From Rhizobium sp. RCAM05350 (GTDB lineage: Bacteria; Pseudomonadota; Alphaproteobacteria; Rhizobiales; Rhizobiaceae), in contig CP087975.1 in the NCBI GenBank assembly GCA_024426085.1, positions 62,001 to 126,000 of the forward strand: a stretch of 64,000 nt of DNA, given 5' to 3'. The notes beneath the pieces were generated by a model, which was given only the letters and a program-made list of their open reading frames with translations, did not search any database and was not told the DNA's origin. Below, in pieces: positions 9,406 through 19,544 of this stretch (position 1 is the stretch's first letter; the number at the start of each line of letters is the position of its first letter). Position numbers and translations under genes: made by a program.

Positions 9406-10459
9406 AAAACTCGTTCTTGACGCGACCGGCCCCCCTGCCCACCTTGCTGCGGTCGATCTCGGAAGCAGGCTCGGCGTTGGCTCGTTTCGAGGAGACGCTC
9501 ACCTATCGCCTTCCAGTAGCGCGGCTTCAGGCGACCACTCAGCATTTCCACAATACGAAGGCGGTAGGTCTCCGCACCTATCGTCTTGATGAAGTCCACG
9601 CGGCGTCCCCTCACCGACACCCATTGCGGCGAAAACACCCGTCGGCGAAGTCCATTCGGACACGTGGAGTTGTGGTGAGCTGAAACCCCGCGGGCTACTT
9701 CAGGACGTCGCGTAGTTTCAGTGCCAAGGCCTCGAGGGTGAACGGCGGAGTGGCGGAGCGCCTCGACAAACTTGATCAAAGAATCGATCAAAACGGCAAC
9801 ACCCGCAGCGTCGCTGAGCGCGAGCCTTGGACCAAAGTTACCGCGTAGGACCAAAGGCTGAGGCGCGTAGGTTGGATATGGGCCAGTATACTCCAAATGG
9901 GGTCCGATATCGGGCGCAATGATTCCGGAGCAAGTTATGTTGATGAAAGCCGATCCGTCCTGGTGTCTCTTTCTGGAGCGTATCCATCCAGCGCCACTCG
10001 ACGGGGAATTTACCGCAGTCGAGTTCAGAACTGGCTTTTGCCGTCAATATTCGCACGGCGCTGCGGTTCGTGGAAGCCACGCCTGCCTCTCACCGATTTG
10101 CCGATATCGCGATAAGCAATGCGGTCAATTACAGCTGTTTACGCCACAGCGGGAAAAGCGCCGGGATTCTGGCCGACGCCCACCGCGCAATTGACGAGGC
10201 ATTGTGGCGTTTCATAACGGAGCTGGGCAATTGCAAGGTGAAGGCGAAGATCATCTCGGAACGCATCTCTGTCTACTCGACCCGGATGACCGATCGCCGG
10301 CACCGACATGCAAAGCTTGCGACTTTGCGACCGGGAAACTCTATCGCCGTCAGGCCGGATGAACAGATTTAAAAGCCCGGAAGACGCCTGATCACACGCC
10401 CGCAAAGCCTACATCCCGAAAACTGCGACGCGCCTTAGCGCGAGGCGAGACGGTCCCTC
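9406..10459. other. About 1 kb without a convincing gene
   Basis: Short open frames occur on both strands but none has a recognisable family or good ribosome site. One small hint is the minus-strand stretch ending at 9695-9697, which reads FTLEALALKLRDVLK and resembles the end of a receiver domain. It could be a remnant of another response regulator beside the PAS kinase. Decay of earlier genes seems likely. Confidence 0.5.
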
Positions 10460-12224
10460 TCATGCTCGTAGAGCTGGTCCATGCTCAGGGGAAGCGACTT
10501 CAGCAAAGCGAGCCTGGTTCGCCACGCGGCCTTCACCGAGAATGACGACGTCGTCGCAGAACGAAATCGTGCTGCGGTGGTGGCTGATCACAATGGTCGT
10601 GCGGCGGCCGGCTCTTGATCTCAAGGTCTCGACGATGGCTGCTTCCGACAGGCCATCCATGGCGTTTGTCGCCTCGTCGAGAATGAGGATCTCGGGATCG
10701 CGCACCAAGGCTCTTGCCAATGCTATCCGCTGACGCTGCCCAGCCGATAGGTTGGCCCCACGGTAGCCGACGATCGTCTCGTACCCTTGGGGCAGTTTTT
10801 CGATAAATTCGTGCGCCTCGGCAAGTCTGGCGGCACGCTCTGCATCGGCGATAGAGGCGCTCTCGCCATACGTAATGTTTTCCAGAATAGTCCCATCCAC
10901 CAGTTCTAGATCCTGGCTGGCAAGGGCAATCTGGCGCCGCCATTGTGTGGGGTCGATTTTGTCCAGCGGTATCCCATCAACGAGAATATGGCCCTGATCG
11001 GGCTCAACAAATCGACACAGAAGATTGACGATCGTGGTTTTCCCGGTACCTGATCGACCGATGATCGCAGTCGAGCAACCCTTGCGGATTTCAAACGTGG
11101 CGGCATGCAGCACGATGGGTCGTTCACCTGAGCCAGGATATTTGAAAGTTACGCCGTCGAATTTGATCTGTTGATACAGGCCGCGGGCCGGTTCGTCGCC
11201 TGCCGGCGGCGGCGGCTTATCGGAGGAATCCAACAGCCATCGGACCTCTTCCAAGGAGCCACTCCAGCCCTGCATTTGGCTCCAAGCCAGCTGCAGGGCG
11301 CGCACATGTGGCTGCAAGCGGTAGAGCAGGACGACAAATGCTACAATAACGGGAAAGCTCACGCCCAAAGCCCATGCGCTCACGACCGCCGCCAGAAAGA
11401 GAGCCGAGTGCAGTACTTCGGTCAGCGGCGGCAGAGCGCCCTGCCTGGTTTGAAGGACGAATCCCGCCTTTCGAACGGCGTCCGACGCAGAATCAAATCC
11501 GGCCTTTTCCCGCGGCTCCTGCCCGAATACGCGGATCAGCCGCCCGGCGTGGACGAGGTGAAGCATCCTGGCAGCAAGTTCGCTGTTGAGCGATGTGACC
11601 GTTCGGCTCGGGGCTTTAAGGCTCGCCGACAAAATGGCGTGCGCGAGCTGGACGAGCATAAGGCCAAGCGCGACGCACAACGCCATTTGCCATGAAAGGA
11701 GCAGCAGAAAGCCGAGCAGAATGACGGCAGCCGATGCATTCACGGTTGCCGCAAGGACAGTTTGTATCGCGTCCGACGCTCGCCAGGACTCGTTGGAGAT
11801 TATATTCAGCAACCTCCCGGGGCTCTGTTGCAGGAAAAATGGATAGCCAATCCGCAAAAACTGATCTGCAAGCGCTTCGTATGGCATGGCTGGCTTTGCC
11901 ATAGATAAAGTTCGTGAGGATGGTATTGGCGAATGCCAGAATGTTCTTCAGCGTAATCAATGCGAGGACGGCAACGGAGATCACCATCAACCGTTCTCCG
12001 TCATTGAGGCCCGATCCAACCTGCTCGAAGATGGCAGAAAGTCCGCCTGCGCCCGCGTTGTCCTGTTGACCGGCGATGATGCTGAGCATTGGAATAATGA
12101 GACCAATACCTGTGCCCTCAAGCACCGCGCTGCACAGCCCCAGAACAACGACGGCCGCAAGCAGGCGCCACTGTCGACCCAATGTGCGGCGCAGGACCTG
12201 AAAGCCCGGAAGGAATTTCAACAT
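10460..12224 (-). pseudogene. ABC exporter, fused membrane and ATPase domains (frameshifted)
   Basis: MsbA/lipid-polysaccharide-type exporter half-transporter of about 588 residues. The N-terminal membrane domain (about 1-310) has hydrophobic spans such as LLAAVVVLGLCSAVLEGTG and IGLIIPMLSII. The ATPase domain has Walker A GRSGTGKTT, the signature LSAGQRQR, Walker B ILILDEATNAMDG and the switch His in ISHHRS. One frameshift near 11890 separates the first 118 or so residues from the rest; otherwise it is complete. The ATG at 12224 has GAGGTG nine bases upstream. It is the last gene of a minus-strand set with two glycosyltransferases and an acyltransferase, so export or flipping of a polysaccharide or its lipid-linked precursor is the likely job. 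Confidence 0.8.
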
Positions 12225-12237
12225 GACCGATGTCACC

Positions 12238-13256
12238 TCAGCGAACGAGTTGTCTGTTTGACTGTGTTATTTCCGGCGGCTGCGCCCGTCTGGTTATGGC
12301 AAGGCGTGCGAACTTGGCGGCGCCAAGCAGATTCATGAATACGATCGGCCAATGGGACAGCAAAACCTCGGGATCAGAACCGAGGACCGCCCAACAGTTC
12401 TCGGCAAGCAGATCCGGTGGTCCAGCAAAAATGGCGAAGCAGCCAAGGAGCCTTAAGGAGGTGTTTCAAACAAAGCGCTCCATTCCCAAGGCTGTAACTT
12501 CGGTGAAGCCTTTCGATCGCCTTGCGGGTACTGCGGCCATGATAGTGGCGGACTGTCATGTCGGGAACATATTCAATCGGAATACCGAGTTGGAAAGCCC
12601 GCACCAGATAATCGGTGTCCTCAGCCGATTGCAGTGGGCTGCCGGCTCCGAGCCGTTCATCGAAATAGCCGACCAGGAATGCAACGTCACGGTGCATTGT
12701 CATATTGCAACCCAATATGAAGCCGCCAGGATGGATATCGGGGGTAAATCGTGCGCGTGGGCGACCGCTTGATCGTGAACGGCAGATCACGGGGGCTGCC
12801 GAGCTCAACACGGCCGCCCCGGATGATGCGGCGCTCGCCGCTGGCATAGTGCTGCTCCAGATCCTTCAGGTAGCGATTGTCAATTTCACAATCGTCATCG
12901 ATGAAAATCAGTATCCGGCCGCGCGACCGTTCCATGCCTGCATTGCGGGCGGCGGCCAAACCGAGGCGCCGCTCCGTCACGATCGTCATCGGAATAGTCG
13001 ACGTTGCGGCGATCTGGATCAGCCGTCGGGCCGTATCATCTGTTGAGGCATTATCAACCACCACGAGTTCGCTTGTCATGCCGGCATGGGACCGACAGGC
13101 CGCTTCAATCGACCTGATGCAGGCGTCGAGAGTGCCGGCCCGGTTGCGTGTGCAGACAATGAAGCTTGCCAGCGGTTCACGCCTTTTCACGGCCGAAGTC
13201 TCCGTGACAACCAGGTTCGAACACCCTGGCAGGTTTTCGGGACATTGCGCCGCCAT
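12238..13256 (-). pseudogene. Family 2 glycosyltransferase (frameshifted)
   Basis: GT-A fold glycosyltransferase, about 335 residues when repaired. The N-terminal nucleotide-sugar domain reads FIVCTRNRAGTLDACIRSI, VVDNASTDDTARR and the DxD-type motif IFIDDDCEIDNRYL. The acceptor part includes FDERLGAGSPLQSAEDTDYL, with the catalytic ED. Frameshifts near 12760 and 12380 divide it; after the second the frame ends at a TGA at 12238, immediately before the ABC exporter start. The ATG at 13256 lies one base after the stop of the preceding glycosyltransferase, so the two are tightly coupled. The sugar donor cannot be read from the sequence. Confidence 0.75.
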
Positions 13257-13257
13257 T

Positions 13258-14358
13258 CTAGACAATACCTTGATGTGACAATACCGTCTTGGCGGGTACG
13301 GACTGCAAGTACCGCGCCAGCGCATCAACTCGCCTACTCGCCTCCAGTGAAATGCGACTGCACCAGGGTGCGTAAGCGCCGGCGCGTAAGCCGTAGCGCT
13401 CGCGCCGTCTGATGATCCCCCACTTTCCGGTCCGAGTGAGAAAGTCATGCGTCAGTTGCGGCCGTTCCTCATCGCTGATGAGTTGGTAGAGGAAATAGAA
13501 GAAGCACAGGACACCGTCCTCATAGCTGGAGGACATCGCCCGGCGAGAGGCGACTTTCTCCTCGATCGACAGGACGCACTCGGCAGCGCGCCGCACCGTG
13601 CTCGGCGTTACAGCGGCACCGATGTCGTTAAGGGCGTCCGGATCGTCGAGAAGAGATTCCCGCTCGAGGTTTTCGGTGACGATCCTCAAATGGGTTCGGC
13701 GCATCTGCCGTTTGTGCTTGTTTGTAACGCTGTTGCCGTGGATGCGATAGGCAACTAGGCTCTCATCGATCATGGCAGCGGGAAAACGACCGGTAATCCG
13801 CCTGAACAGATCGAAGTCTTCCGCATGCACATAGCTTGCGTCATACCCGAGCATGTCCTCCGGTATGACGTTCCTGTTGTACATCACCGTCGAGTGCATG
13901 AAGATGGTGAAGAACATCGACAATATGTGCCAATTTCCGGACTGGTAAATCGGATTGGGCGTACCGCGGATCATTCTATCCCCGATGAGCCTGTCAATGC
14001 CGGTACCGCTGACTGCAATCTCAGGCTGCTTCTTAAACAATGAAACCTGACGTGAAAAACGCGTCGGGTAGCAAATGTCGTCTGCGTCCATCCTTGCGAC
14101 GAGATCGCCCTTCGCGATGGCCAAGCCCTCGTTCAAGGTCGCGATCAGACCCTGGTTCTCCCACGACACAATGAAGATGCGATCGTCGGCTCTTTGATAC
14201 CGTCGCAGGATTTCCAGAGAGCCATCGGTCGAGCCGTCGTCGATTGCCACGACCTCCAGGCGGTCGTGATCCTGACGCAGAATGCTTTCCAGCGCAGCAG
14301 CAAGATAAGGTTCGCCATTGTAGACAGGTAGCAGGACGGAGACCAGTGGAACGGACAT
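13258..14358 (-). CDS. Family 2 glycosyltransferase
   Basis: Intact 366-residue glycosyltransferase. It opens VSVLLPVYNGEPYLAAALES, followed by VVAIDDGSTDGSLEIL and the metal-binding DxD site LVARMDADDICYP, the standard GT2 order in the first 110 residues. Later HAEDFDLFRRI supplies the catalytic-loop acidic pair. There is no membrane segment, so it acts on the cytoplasmic face. It sits in a compact minus-strand operon: the acyltransferase stop is three bases before its start, and the next glycosyltransferase begins one base after its end. A role in building a decorated exopolysaccharide or lipid-linked repeat unit is inferred from this context. Confidence 0.9.
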   Translation of the reverse strand: MSVPLVSVLLPVYNGEPYLAAALESILRQDHDRLEVVAIDDGSTDGSLEILRRYQRADDRIFIVSWENQGLIATLNEGLAIAKGDLVARMDADDICYPTRFSRQVSLFKKQPEIAVSGTGIDRLIGDRMIRGTPNPIYQSGNWHILSMFFTIFMHSTVMYNRNVIPEDMLGYDASYVHAEDFDLFRRITGRFPAAMIDESLVAYRIHGNSVTNKHKRQMRRTHLRIVTENLERESLLDDPDALNDIGAAVTPSTVRRAAECVLSIEEKVASRRAMSSSYEDGVLCFFYFLYQLISDEERPQLTHDFLTRTGKWGIIRRRERYGLRAGAYAPWCSRISLEASRRVDALARYLQSVPAKTVLSHQGIV

Positions 14359-14361
14359 GGT

Positions 14362-15565
14362 TCAGCTCGCGTGTTTATTGAACATCAGAGGTTTGGAAGG
14401 CGTCGTCGCGACCAGGGTTATCGCGCGATGGATAGTGGGCCGATGGCTCCTTCTGCCGTGAACCCGATCAGCGGGATTGCCTGCATGTACGAAGGATGCG
14501 GCGGGGCTGTCGTTTCTCGGTGCGACATAAGGAAAGTGGCGCTTGAGCAGATTGAGCCGTTTTTCGAAGGCCAACCAGGAAATCGCGGCAAGCATCAACG
14601 TGGCTGCGCCAGCGACCAAAAACCGGCCGGGACCCTGCTCCGAAACATTGACGGGAATCCAGGGCTGAGCCTTGACGGCCAGGGAAAGAACAATCGGGTG
14701 GAAGAGGTAGACACTATAGCTTACGCGGCCCAGTGCAGTTAGCGGGGGAAGTTGAACCAGCCGGCCGACATATCCTCCAAGCCCCGCAGAACAACAGCCG
14801 ACAAGCATTGTTAGCGGCACCAGGGGAAGAATCTCGATGCCGATCCAGGTTGCCCACTCAAGTGCTGGCGTCATCGGCGTCGATTTCAGCCACAACAGAA
14901 CGACAAAGGCAGCAGCAAGCGGCGCCCAGCTCAGCATCATCCATTTCGGCCAAACCGGCGTTCTGGCGCGGTAGGCAGCCAAGAGCGCGCCCGATGCAAG
15001 GGCGTCCATTGACGCGAAAGGGATGAGATCACGCATGAGAGTGGGCGCCCCAGTTACGGGCCAGAACAAGCGGTATGCCAACGAACATGCGATGACGGCG
15101 ATGCAAATCCGCTCAATCGAGCGGCGTGGCGCCAACAGGATCACCAGAGGCCAGGCGACATAGAACTGTTCCTCGATGCTCAGGCTCCATGTGTGACACA
15201 GAACCCAGGGGTTCCACTCATTTTGCAGCGCATACCAGAAGTTCGACAGATACAGTGCGTGCCATGGCAGGTTACCTCTGGCCCCTTCAAGATTGACAAT
15301 CCAGACAAAGGCCAACATGGCGAAATAGGGGGAAATATGCAGCAGCAGCGCATAGAATGATTTCAATGCAGTAGACGGCTCGTAACGATCCATGTAACGC
15401 GTCCAGAAGAACCCGCGTTATCAGAAATCCGCTGAGCACGAAGAATAGGCGCACGCCAAGGTGCCCCCAATGGGACCCGTCGGTAGCAAAAAAATGTGCG
15501 TACAGCACCATCGTGACGGCAATGGCCCGCAGGCCATCCAACTGCCGGTCGCGTGCATTCAGCAT
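14362..15565 (-). pseudogene. Acyltransferase-3 family membrane protein (frameshifted)
   Basis: Integral membrane O-acyltransferase of the OafA/ExoZ type, about 400 residues, with around ten membrane segments. It opens RDRQLDGLRAIAVTMVLYAH, containing the family LDGLR motif and catalytic His, then GVRLFFVLSGFLITRVLL, and later WSLSIEEQFYVAWPL, the second signature. One frameshift near 15395 interrupts it between these. The ATG at 15565 has AGGGG five bases upstream. Members acetylate or succinylate surface sugars. As first gene of the operon with two glycosyltransferases and an ABC exporter, it probably decorates the same polysaccharide. The C-terminal 50 residues are low-complexity and may be poorly conserved. 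Confidence 0.8.
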
Positions 15566-15765
15566 CGACACCCCTCGGCGATCAGCCTTTATCAGACGCT
15601 CTCCTCGATAGTGTCCACTCCCAGGTACCGTTCTTTGCCGCCCACTGTGTCGCCTCTTGGGTCCCTAGAGACAGGTGAAGCGTTGACGCAGGCCCCGAAA
15701 CTGTAGGGCGAGTTTGGCCGAACTTTGACAGCAACAGCTTGATCAGCGGTTGCCCACAAAGGTTT

Positions 15766-16442
15766 CTAGTCTGCGGTATCCGGTTCGGTATCTGACGTTG
15801 GCTCCGGAAGTGTGTCGTGGATTTGATCGATCTTGCCAAACTCAGGTCCGACACCAAGGATATCCTTGGCCCTGTCTAGGGTGTCGTCGGTTACAACACC
15901 GTCCTTCGTGAAACTCATGAGCGCGTCGCGCAATGCCTCATCGCTCAAGGCCGGATCAGTCGGAATGACATCCGTGCCGTTCTCCGCTTCGAACTCCGCA
16001 TAGGCGATTGCATAGGCCGAGACCCCCGCCATGCGAGGATCATTCGAGTTCAGATATGCGTGATAGTTGCGATTGAGCGAGTTCATTCCAGCAGTGCTGG
16101 AATGAACTGCTTTCACGTTTGCCGACTTTGTCGTTTTTTCCGCCTTGATTGCTTTGTCGGATTTCTTTCCGAATGTGAAAAGCGACTTCAGCGTCGGTGC
16201 GCGGTCGGTGCGGTCAGCCTTCCCTTTTTATCTGAGCGGACGTCACCCGATTTACCGTGGTCGGAGTTCGCGCTACCGCCGCGACCACCATCGTTGCCGT
16301 TGCCGTGCCCGCCTCCGCCGCCGTTACCGTTGCCATCTTTTGCGTAGGCTACGCCTGTGACGCCAAATGTGCCGACTGCGGCTGGGGCCAGCGCGATGGT
16401 CAACGCGACGACGCTACGGCCGATTATTTTCGTGATAGACAT
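15766..16442 (-). CDS. Secreted Gly/Asn-rich protein 1 (one frameshift)
   Basis: Exported protein of about 225 residues of unknown function. The start at 16442 (MSITKIIGRSVVALTIALAP) has GGAGG four to five bases upstream and is followed by a clear signal peptide ending at AYA. The mature part begins with a low-complexity run of Gly, Asn and Asp (DGNGNGGGGGHGNGNDGG). A frameshift near 16195 leads into a second, ordered region with LNRNYHAYLNSNDPRMAGVS and acidic C-terminal residues. It diverges from a two-component kinase gene. A second Gly/Asn-rich secreted protein lies on the far side of that system, so both may be its targets. Confidence 0.7.
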
Positions 16443-16562
16443 AACGTCCTCCCATTGTATTTTCATGACCCTGTTTGCAAATATGGGTCAGCTTCAGTGA
16501 AGCAAGAATAGTTGGTGTGGGGGATAGCTTCCATCGGCTTCAGACCATTGCTATGGTATCTA

Positions 16563-16603
16563 GGACCTAGGTCTGATCGATTTTCCGCCAAAGGTCCGAC
16601 ACG
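16563..16603. promoter_or_regulatory. Dyad GGACCTAGGTC plus AAGGTCCGAC, shared with 19318
   Basis: In the 247-base gap between the Gly/Asn-rich gene 1 and the kinase gene lies the perfect palindrome GACCTAGGTC (16564-16573) within GGACCTAGGTCTGATC. It is followed by CCAAAGGTCCGACACG (16588-16603). A related dyad and follow-on motif occur upstream of the second Gly/Asn-rich gene in the same orientation and with nearly the same spacing (30 versus 29 bases). It is a candidate binding site for the adjacent LuxR-type response regulator. Confidence 0.4.
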
Positions 16604-16689
16604 CATTCAAACGGACGGCGCACCATTGACCATCCACCCGGAGCCGGTAGTTTGCCGGCTCCAATCTGCCCAAATGCCGCCTGCGAGCC

Positions 16690-18108
16690 ATGCGGCCGAT
16701 CTCGAGATTTCTCGTGCGCGCCGATAACCTGATCACCCGATGGAACTCCCAGTCCCTGACGAAACAGTTCTTGCTGATCGGCGGCATTGTCGCGACGACG
16801 GCCATGGTGCTTGTCGGCGGGTTCGTTTCCAGCCTCATAGAAGAGGCGGTCACGCGAAATTCGGCCGCAACGACCGCGCTATACGTGGACAGCGTGATCG
16901 CACCGCTCTTGCCTGACATGCAGACGACGCGGGTTCTGGACGACGCCGCCGCCCGCGCGCTTGATGAAACACTGGGGCAGGGGGCTCTCGGAGGTCGGCT
17001 CCTCTCGTTCCGCCTCTGGCGGGCGGATGGCACCGTTCTCTACTCAAACGAGGAAAGCGCGATTGGAAAGCGGCTTGACCTCAGCGATGATCTGCGGACG
17101 GCGTTTGCCGGCAGGATGGTCGCCGAGTTCGAGCCGTCCGTCACCACAACGGAAGCGATTGACCAGGGTGTGGGCAGGCCGCTTCTTAAAATCTACAATC
17201 CGGTTCTCCAACCGTGGTCCGGAGAAGTTGTTGCCGTCTCCGAGTTCCACGAAGTTGCCGATGATTTCCAACGGAGTTTGCGGCGGGCGCGGTTCCAATC
17301 CTGGCTGGCTGTCGCAGCCTTCACGGTCTCCTTCTTCATCGTGCTTTCAGCAATTGTCTTGCGGGGCAGCAGGACAATCGAAAGTCAGCGCCGCGTTCTT
17401 AGACAGCGCGTCGATGAGCTTTCGACGCTCCTTTTGCAGAACGAAACGCTTCGAGGTCGCCTCCAGCGTGCTTCGCAGCGCGCGACAGCGCTGAACGAGA
17501 GCCACCTGCGGCGCATCGGTGCCGACCTGCATGACGGTCCTGCACAGCTCGTCGCGTACGCCTCCTTGAGGCTGGACAGCAATGCATTGATCAGCCCCGC
17601 TACAGCACAGCCGGCAAGGGAACGTGAAATCGCCGCCATCAAGGCAAGCCTCGACGAAGCCATGGATGAGATCAGGACGATATGCAGCGGGCTGGTGCTG
17701 CCGCAATTGGAGGCCGCGAGCCTATCGGAGATATTGGAGCGGAGCGTCGAGGCTCACAGGCAGAGGACGGGGTCGCCCATTGATCTGTCGATATCCTCTC
17801 CACCCGAGCGCCTTTCGCCGTCCGCCAAAATATGCATATACCGCTTCGTGCAGGAAACGCTTAACAATGCTTACCGTCACGGCGGAGGCGTCGGCCAACG
17901 TGTTGTGCAAACCACCGAAGGCGATCGGGTCAGAATTGAGGTTGCCGATAACGGGCCAGGCTTCGATCTTGACGACGTTCAGCCCACGAGCCTCGGGCTT
18001 GCCGGTCTGAGAGAACGGATCGAGAGCCTGGGCGGCACATTTGAAATCAACGCTTCTGCATCGGGCACCATCGTTAGGATGTCCCTCGGCACTGAGGAGA
18101 TTGGCTAG
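16690..18108 (+). CDS. Membrane sensor histidine kinase, NarX/HisKA_3 type
   Basis: Intact 472-residue kinase. A first membrane segment (about residues 26-50, FLLIGGIVATTAMVLVGGFV) and a second (about 205-225) enclose a periplasmic sensor domain of some 150 residues that I cannot assign. A coiled region follows, then the HisKA_3 phosphoacceptor motif LRRIGADLHDGPAQLVAYAS with His near residue 280. The ATPase domain has FVQETLNNAYRHGGG (N-box) and VADNGPGFD with GLAGLRERIESLGG. The response regulator begins two bases after its stop, so the two form one operon. The flanking genes both encode exported Gly/Asn-rich proteins, suggesting an envelope or surface signal. Confidence 0.92.
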   Translation: MRPISRFLVRADNLITRWNSQSLTKQFLLIGGIVATTAMVLVGGFVSSLIEEAVTRNSAATTALYVDSVIAPLLPDMQTTRVLDDAAARALDETLGQGALGGRLLSFRLWRADGTVLYSNEESAIGKRLDLSDDLRTAFAGRMVAEFEPSVTTTEAIDQGVGRPLLKIYNPVLQPWSGEVVAVSEFHEVADDFQRSLRRARFQSWLAVAAFTVSFFIVLSAIVLRGSRTIESQRRVLRQRVDELSTLLLQNETLRGRLQRASQRATALNESHLRRIGADLHDGPAQLVAYASLRLDSNALISPATAQPAREREIAAIKASLDEAMDEIRTICSGLVLPQLEAASLSEILERSVEAHRQRTGSPIDLSISSPPERLSPSAKICIYRFVQETLNNAYRHGGGVGQRVVQTTEGDRVRIEVADNGPGFDLDDVQPTSLGLAGLRERIESLGGTFEINASASGTIVRMSLGTEEIG

Positions 18109-18110
18109 CC

Positions 18111-18768
18111 ATGACGACAGCAATACGCGTTGCAGTGATCGATGATCATCCGTTGTTCAGGGAGGGAGTGACGCGAAGCCTTTCGGAGATCGACGGGTTT
18201 GAAATTGTCGCGGAGGGAAGCTCGAAGGATGACGCTCTCAGTATTGCCGAGAACCTGCAACCGCATGTAATGCTGTTGGACATCTCCATGCCGGGCGGCG
18301 GATTGAATGCCGTTCCGCTCATTCTTGAAGCTGTGCCGTTGCAAAAGATCATCATGCTGACCGTTTCCGAGGCAAACGACGACGTCATGGCAGCTTTGAA
18401 TGGCGGCGCGAAGGGATATGTCCTGAAGGGGATTGGGTCCAGAGCTCTGGCAGATGTCATTCGCGCGGGTGGCCTCAGGGGAGAGCTATGTTGCCCCGAC
18501 GCTTTCCGCCAAACTGCTTTCCAATCGCTCAGGCGCTGAGACGATCAAGGCGGATCTTGTCGAAAGCCTGACGGCCCGGGAGCAGGAGGTTCTGCACCTT
18601 GTCGCCTCCGGCATGAGCAACAAACATGTCGCGAGAAAGCTCGATCTGCACGAGAAGACCGTCAAGCACCACATGACGCAGATCATGACAAAACTTGGTG
18701 TCGCCAATCGGACGCAGGCTGCGATGGTGCTCCACGACGCCCTTGATCGGCGCACGGCTAGCGAATGA
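18111..18768 (+). CDS. LuxR/NarL-type response regulator (one frameshift)
   Basis: DNA-binding response regulator, about 218 residues. The receiver domain contains VIDDHPLFREGV, MLLDISMPGGG with the phosphoacceptor Asp near residue 56, and YVLKGIGS with the conserved Lys. A frameshift near 18470 separates it from the LuxR helix-turn-helix domain: LTAREQEVLHLVASGMSNKH, LDLHEKTVKHHMTQIMTKLG. Both halves are well conserved, so a sequence error is as likely as a real break. It is translated with the upstream kinase. Its last 11 bases overlap the 3' end of the convergent Gly/Asn-rich gene. Confidence 0.85.
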
Positions 18769-19228
18769 GCGATTGAAGCCGCCTCTCATCTGCTGACGTC
18801 GCCCGCCGATTCACGATTGTGCGTCCGCGGGCGTCCTTCATGATGTAGCGGCCGTCTCTGATCTCTTCGCTCATCCCATCGTCGTGACGAACCCCCACGG
18901 CAGCGCCGTCTTTTCCGACCTTCGCTCCTTTGTCGCTTGCTCCGTTCGACTTGCCACCGGATGTGCCGTCGTTTCCCTTTCCATTTCCGCCACCATTTCC
19001 GTTGCCGCCGCCATTGCCACCGCCGTTGCCGCTCCCACCACCACCGCCATTCCCGCCGCCGTTCCCGTTGCCATTGTTATCGCTTTTGGCCAAGGCAGAT
19101 TGTGGGCGGAGTTCAAGCGTCGGGCCAGACACCCGGATCGCATAGGGAAGCATCATGAGGGAGAAACCGAGCGAAACGGAACATAGCACCATAAAAAACC
19201 TTCGATGCACGGTCTTCGTAGCTCCCAT
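18758..19228 (-). CDS. Secreted Gly/Asn-rich protein 2
   Basis: Intact 156-residue exported protein. The start at 19228 gives a basic N-terminus and a hydrophobic core (FFMVLCSVSLGFSLMMLPYA), then a cleavage-like ALAKS region. Residues about 50-85 are a glycine/asparagine run built on GNGGGN units, followed by a Lys/Asp/Gly-rich linker. The short C-terminal region ends RYIMKDARGRTIVNRRATSA. Such runs are typical of flexible, extracellular or wall-associated segments. No family function is known to me. The gene faces the response regulator tail-to-tail and shares an upstream dyad with Gly/Asn-rich gene 1, so co-regulation by the adjacent two-component system is likely. Confidence 0.75.
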   Translation of the reverse strand: MGATKTVHRRFFMVLCSVSLGFSLMMLPYAIRVSGPTLELRPQSALAKSDNNGNGNGGGNGGGGGSGNGGGNGGGNGNGGGNGKGNDGTSGGKSNGASDKGAKVGKDGAAVGVRHDDGMSEEIRDGRYIMKDARGRTIVNRRATSADERRLQSLIR

Positions 19229-19317
19229 GAAAACGTCCGTTGACGCACGGCACAATCCGGCCGTCAACGCGCAGCCTCGACAATCGAGGAATATCATACT
19301 TTTCCCTCGCCGAGATC

Positions 19318-19357
19318 GGACATTAGTCCAATCAGGTTAGGGCCAAGGTCTGACGTG
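19318..19357. promoter_or_regulatory. Dyad GGACATTAGTCC plus AAGGTCTGAC upstream of Gly/Asn gene 2
   Basis: GGACATTAGTCC (19318-19329), followed by AATC, matches the element at 16563 in 11 of 16 positions and is also two-fold symmetric. GCCAAGGTCTGACGTG (19342-19357) matches the second part of that element. Distance to the Gly/Asn-rich start at 19228 is about 90 bases. Binding by the LuxR-type regulator is inferred. Confidence 0.4.
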
Positions 19358-19544
19358 TCAATCACGCCGACTCGACGAACGAAACTATGTCGCTCATGGC
19401 AACCACGCCGGGAACAATCGTTCTGATCGACGGCTTACAACCAGAAATGGCGCTGTAACGTTAACGCTGCGCATTCAAGATGTGGGATTGAGGCTTCGGT
19501 TCAGGCGGCTTGAAGGCGTGCGATCTGGTGCCAGGCACCCAAGG

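Noticed and set aside
9417..9683. Plus-strand frame MTRPAPLPTLLRSISEAGSA
   Set aside because: Faintly like the opening of a rhizobial plasmid family protein, but the resemblance fades within 40 residues and there is no ribosome site; not reported as a gene.
18950..19080. Short GC-rich tandem repeat, CRISPR- or satellite-like
   Set aside because: It is the codon-level repeat of the Gly/Asn run in the secreted protein; no constant repeat with variable spacers exists.
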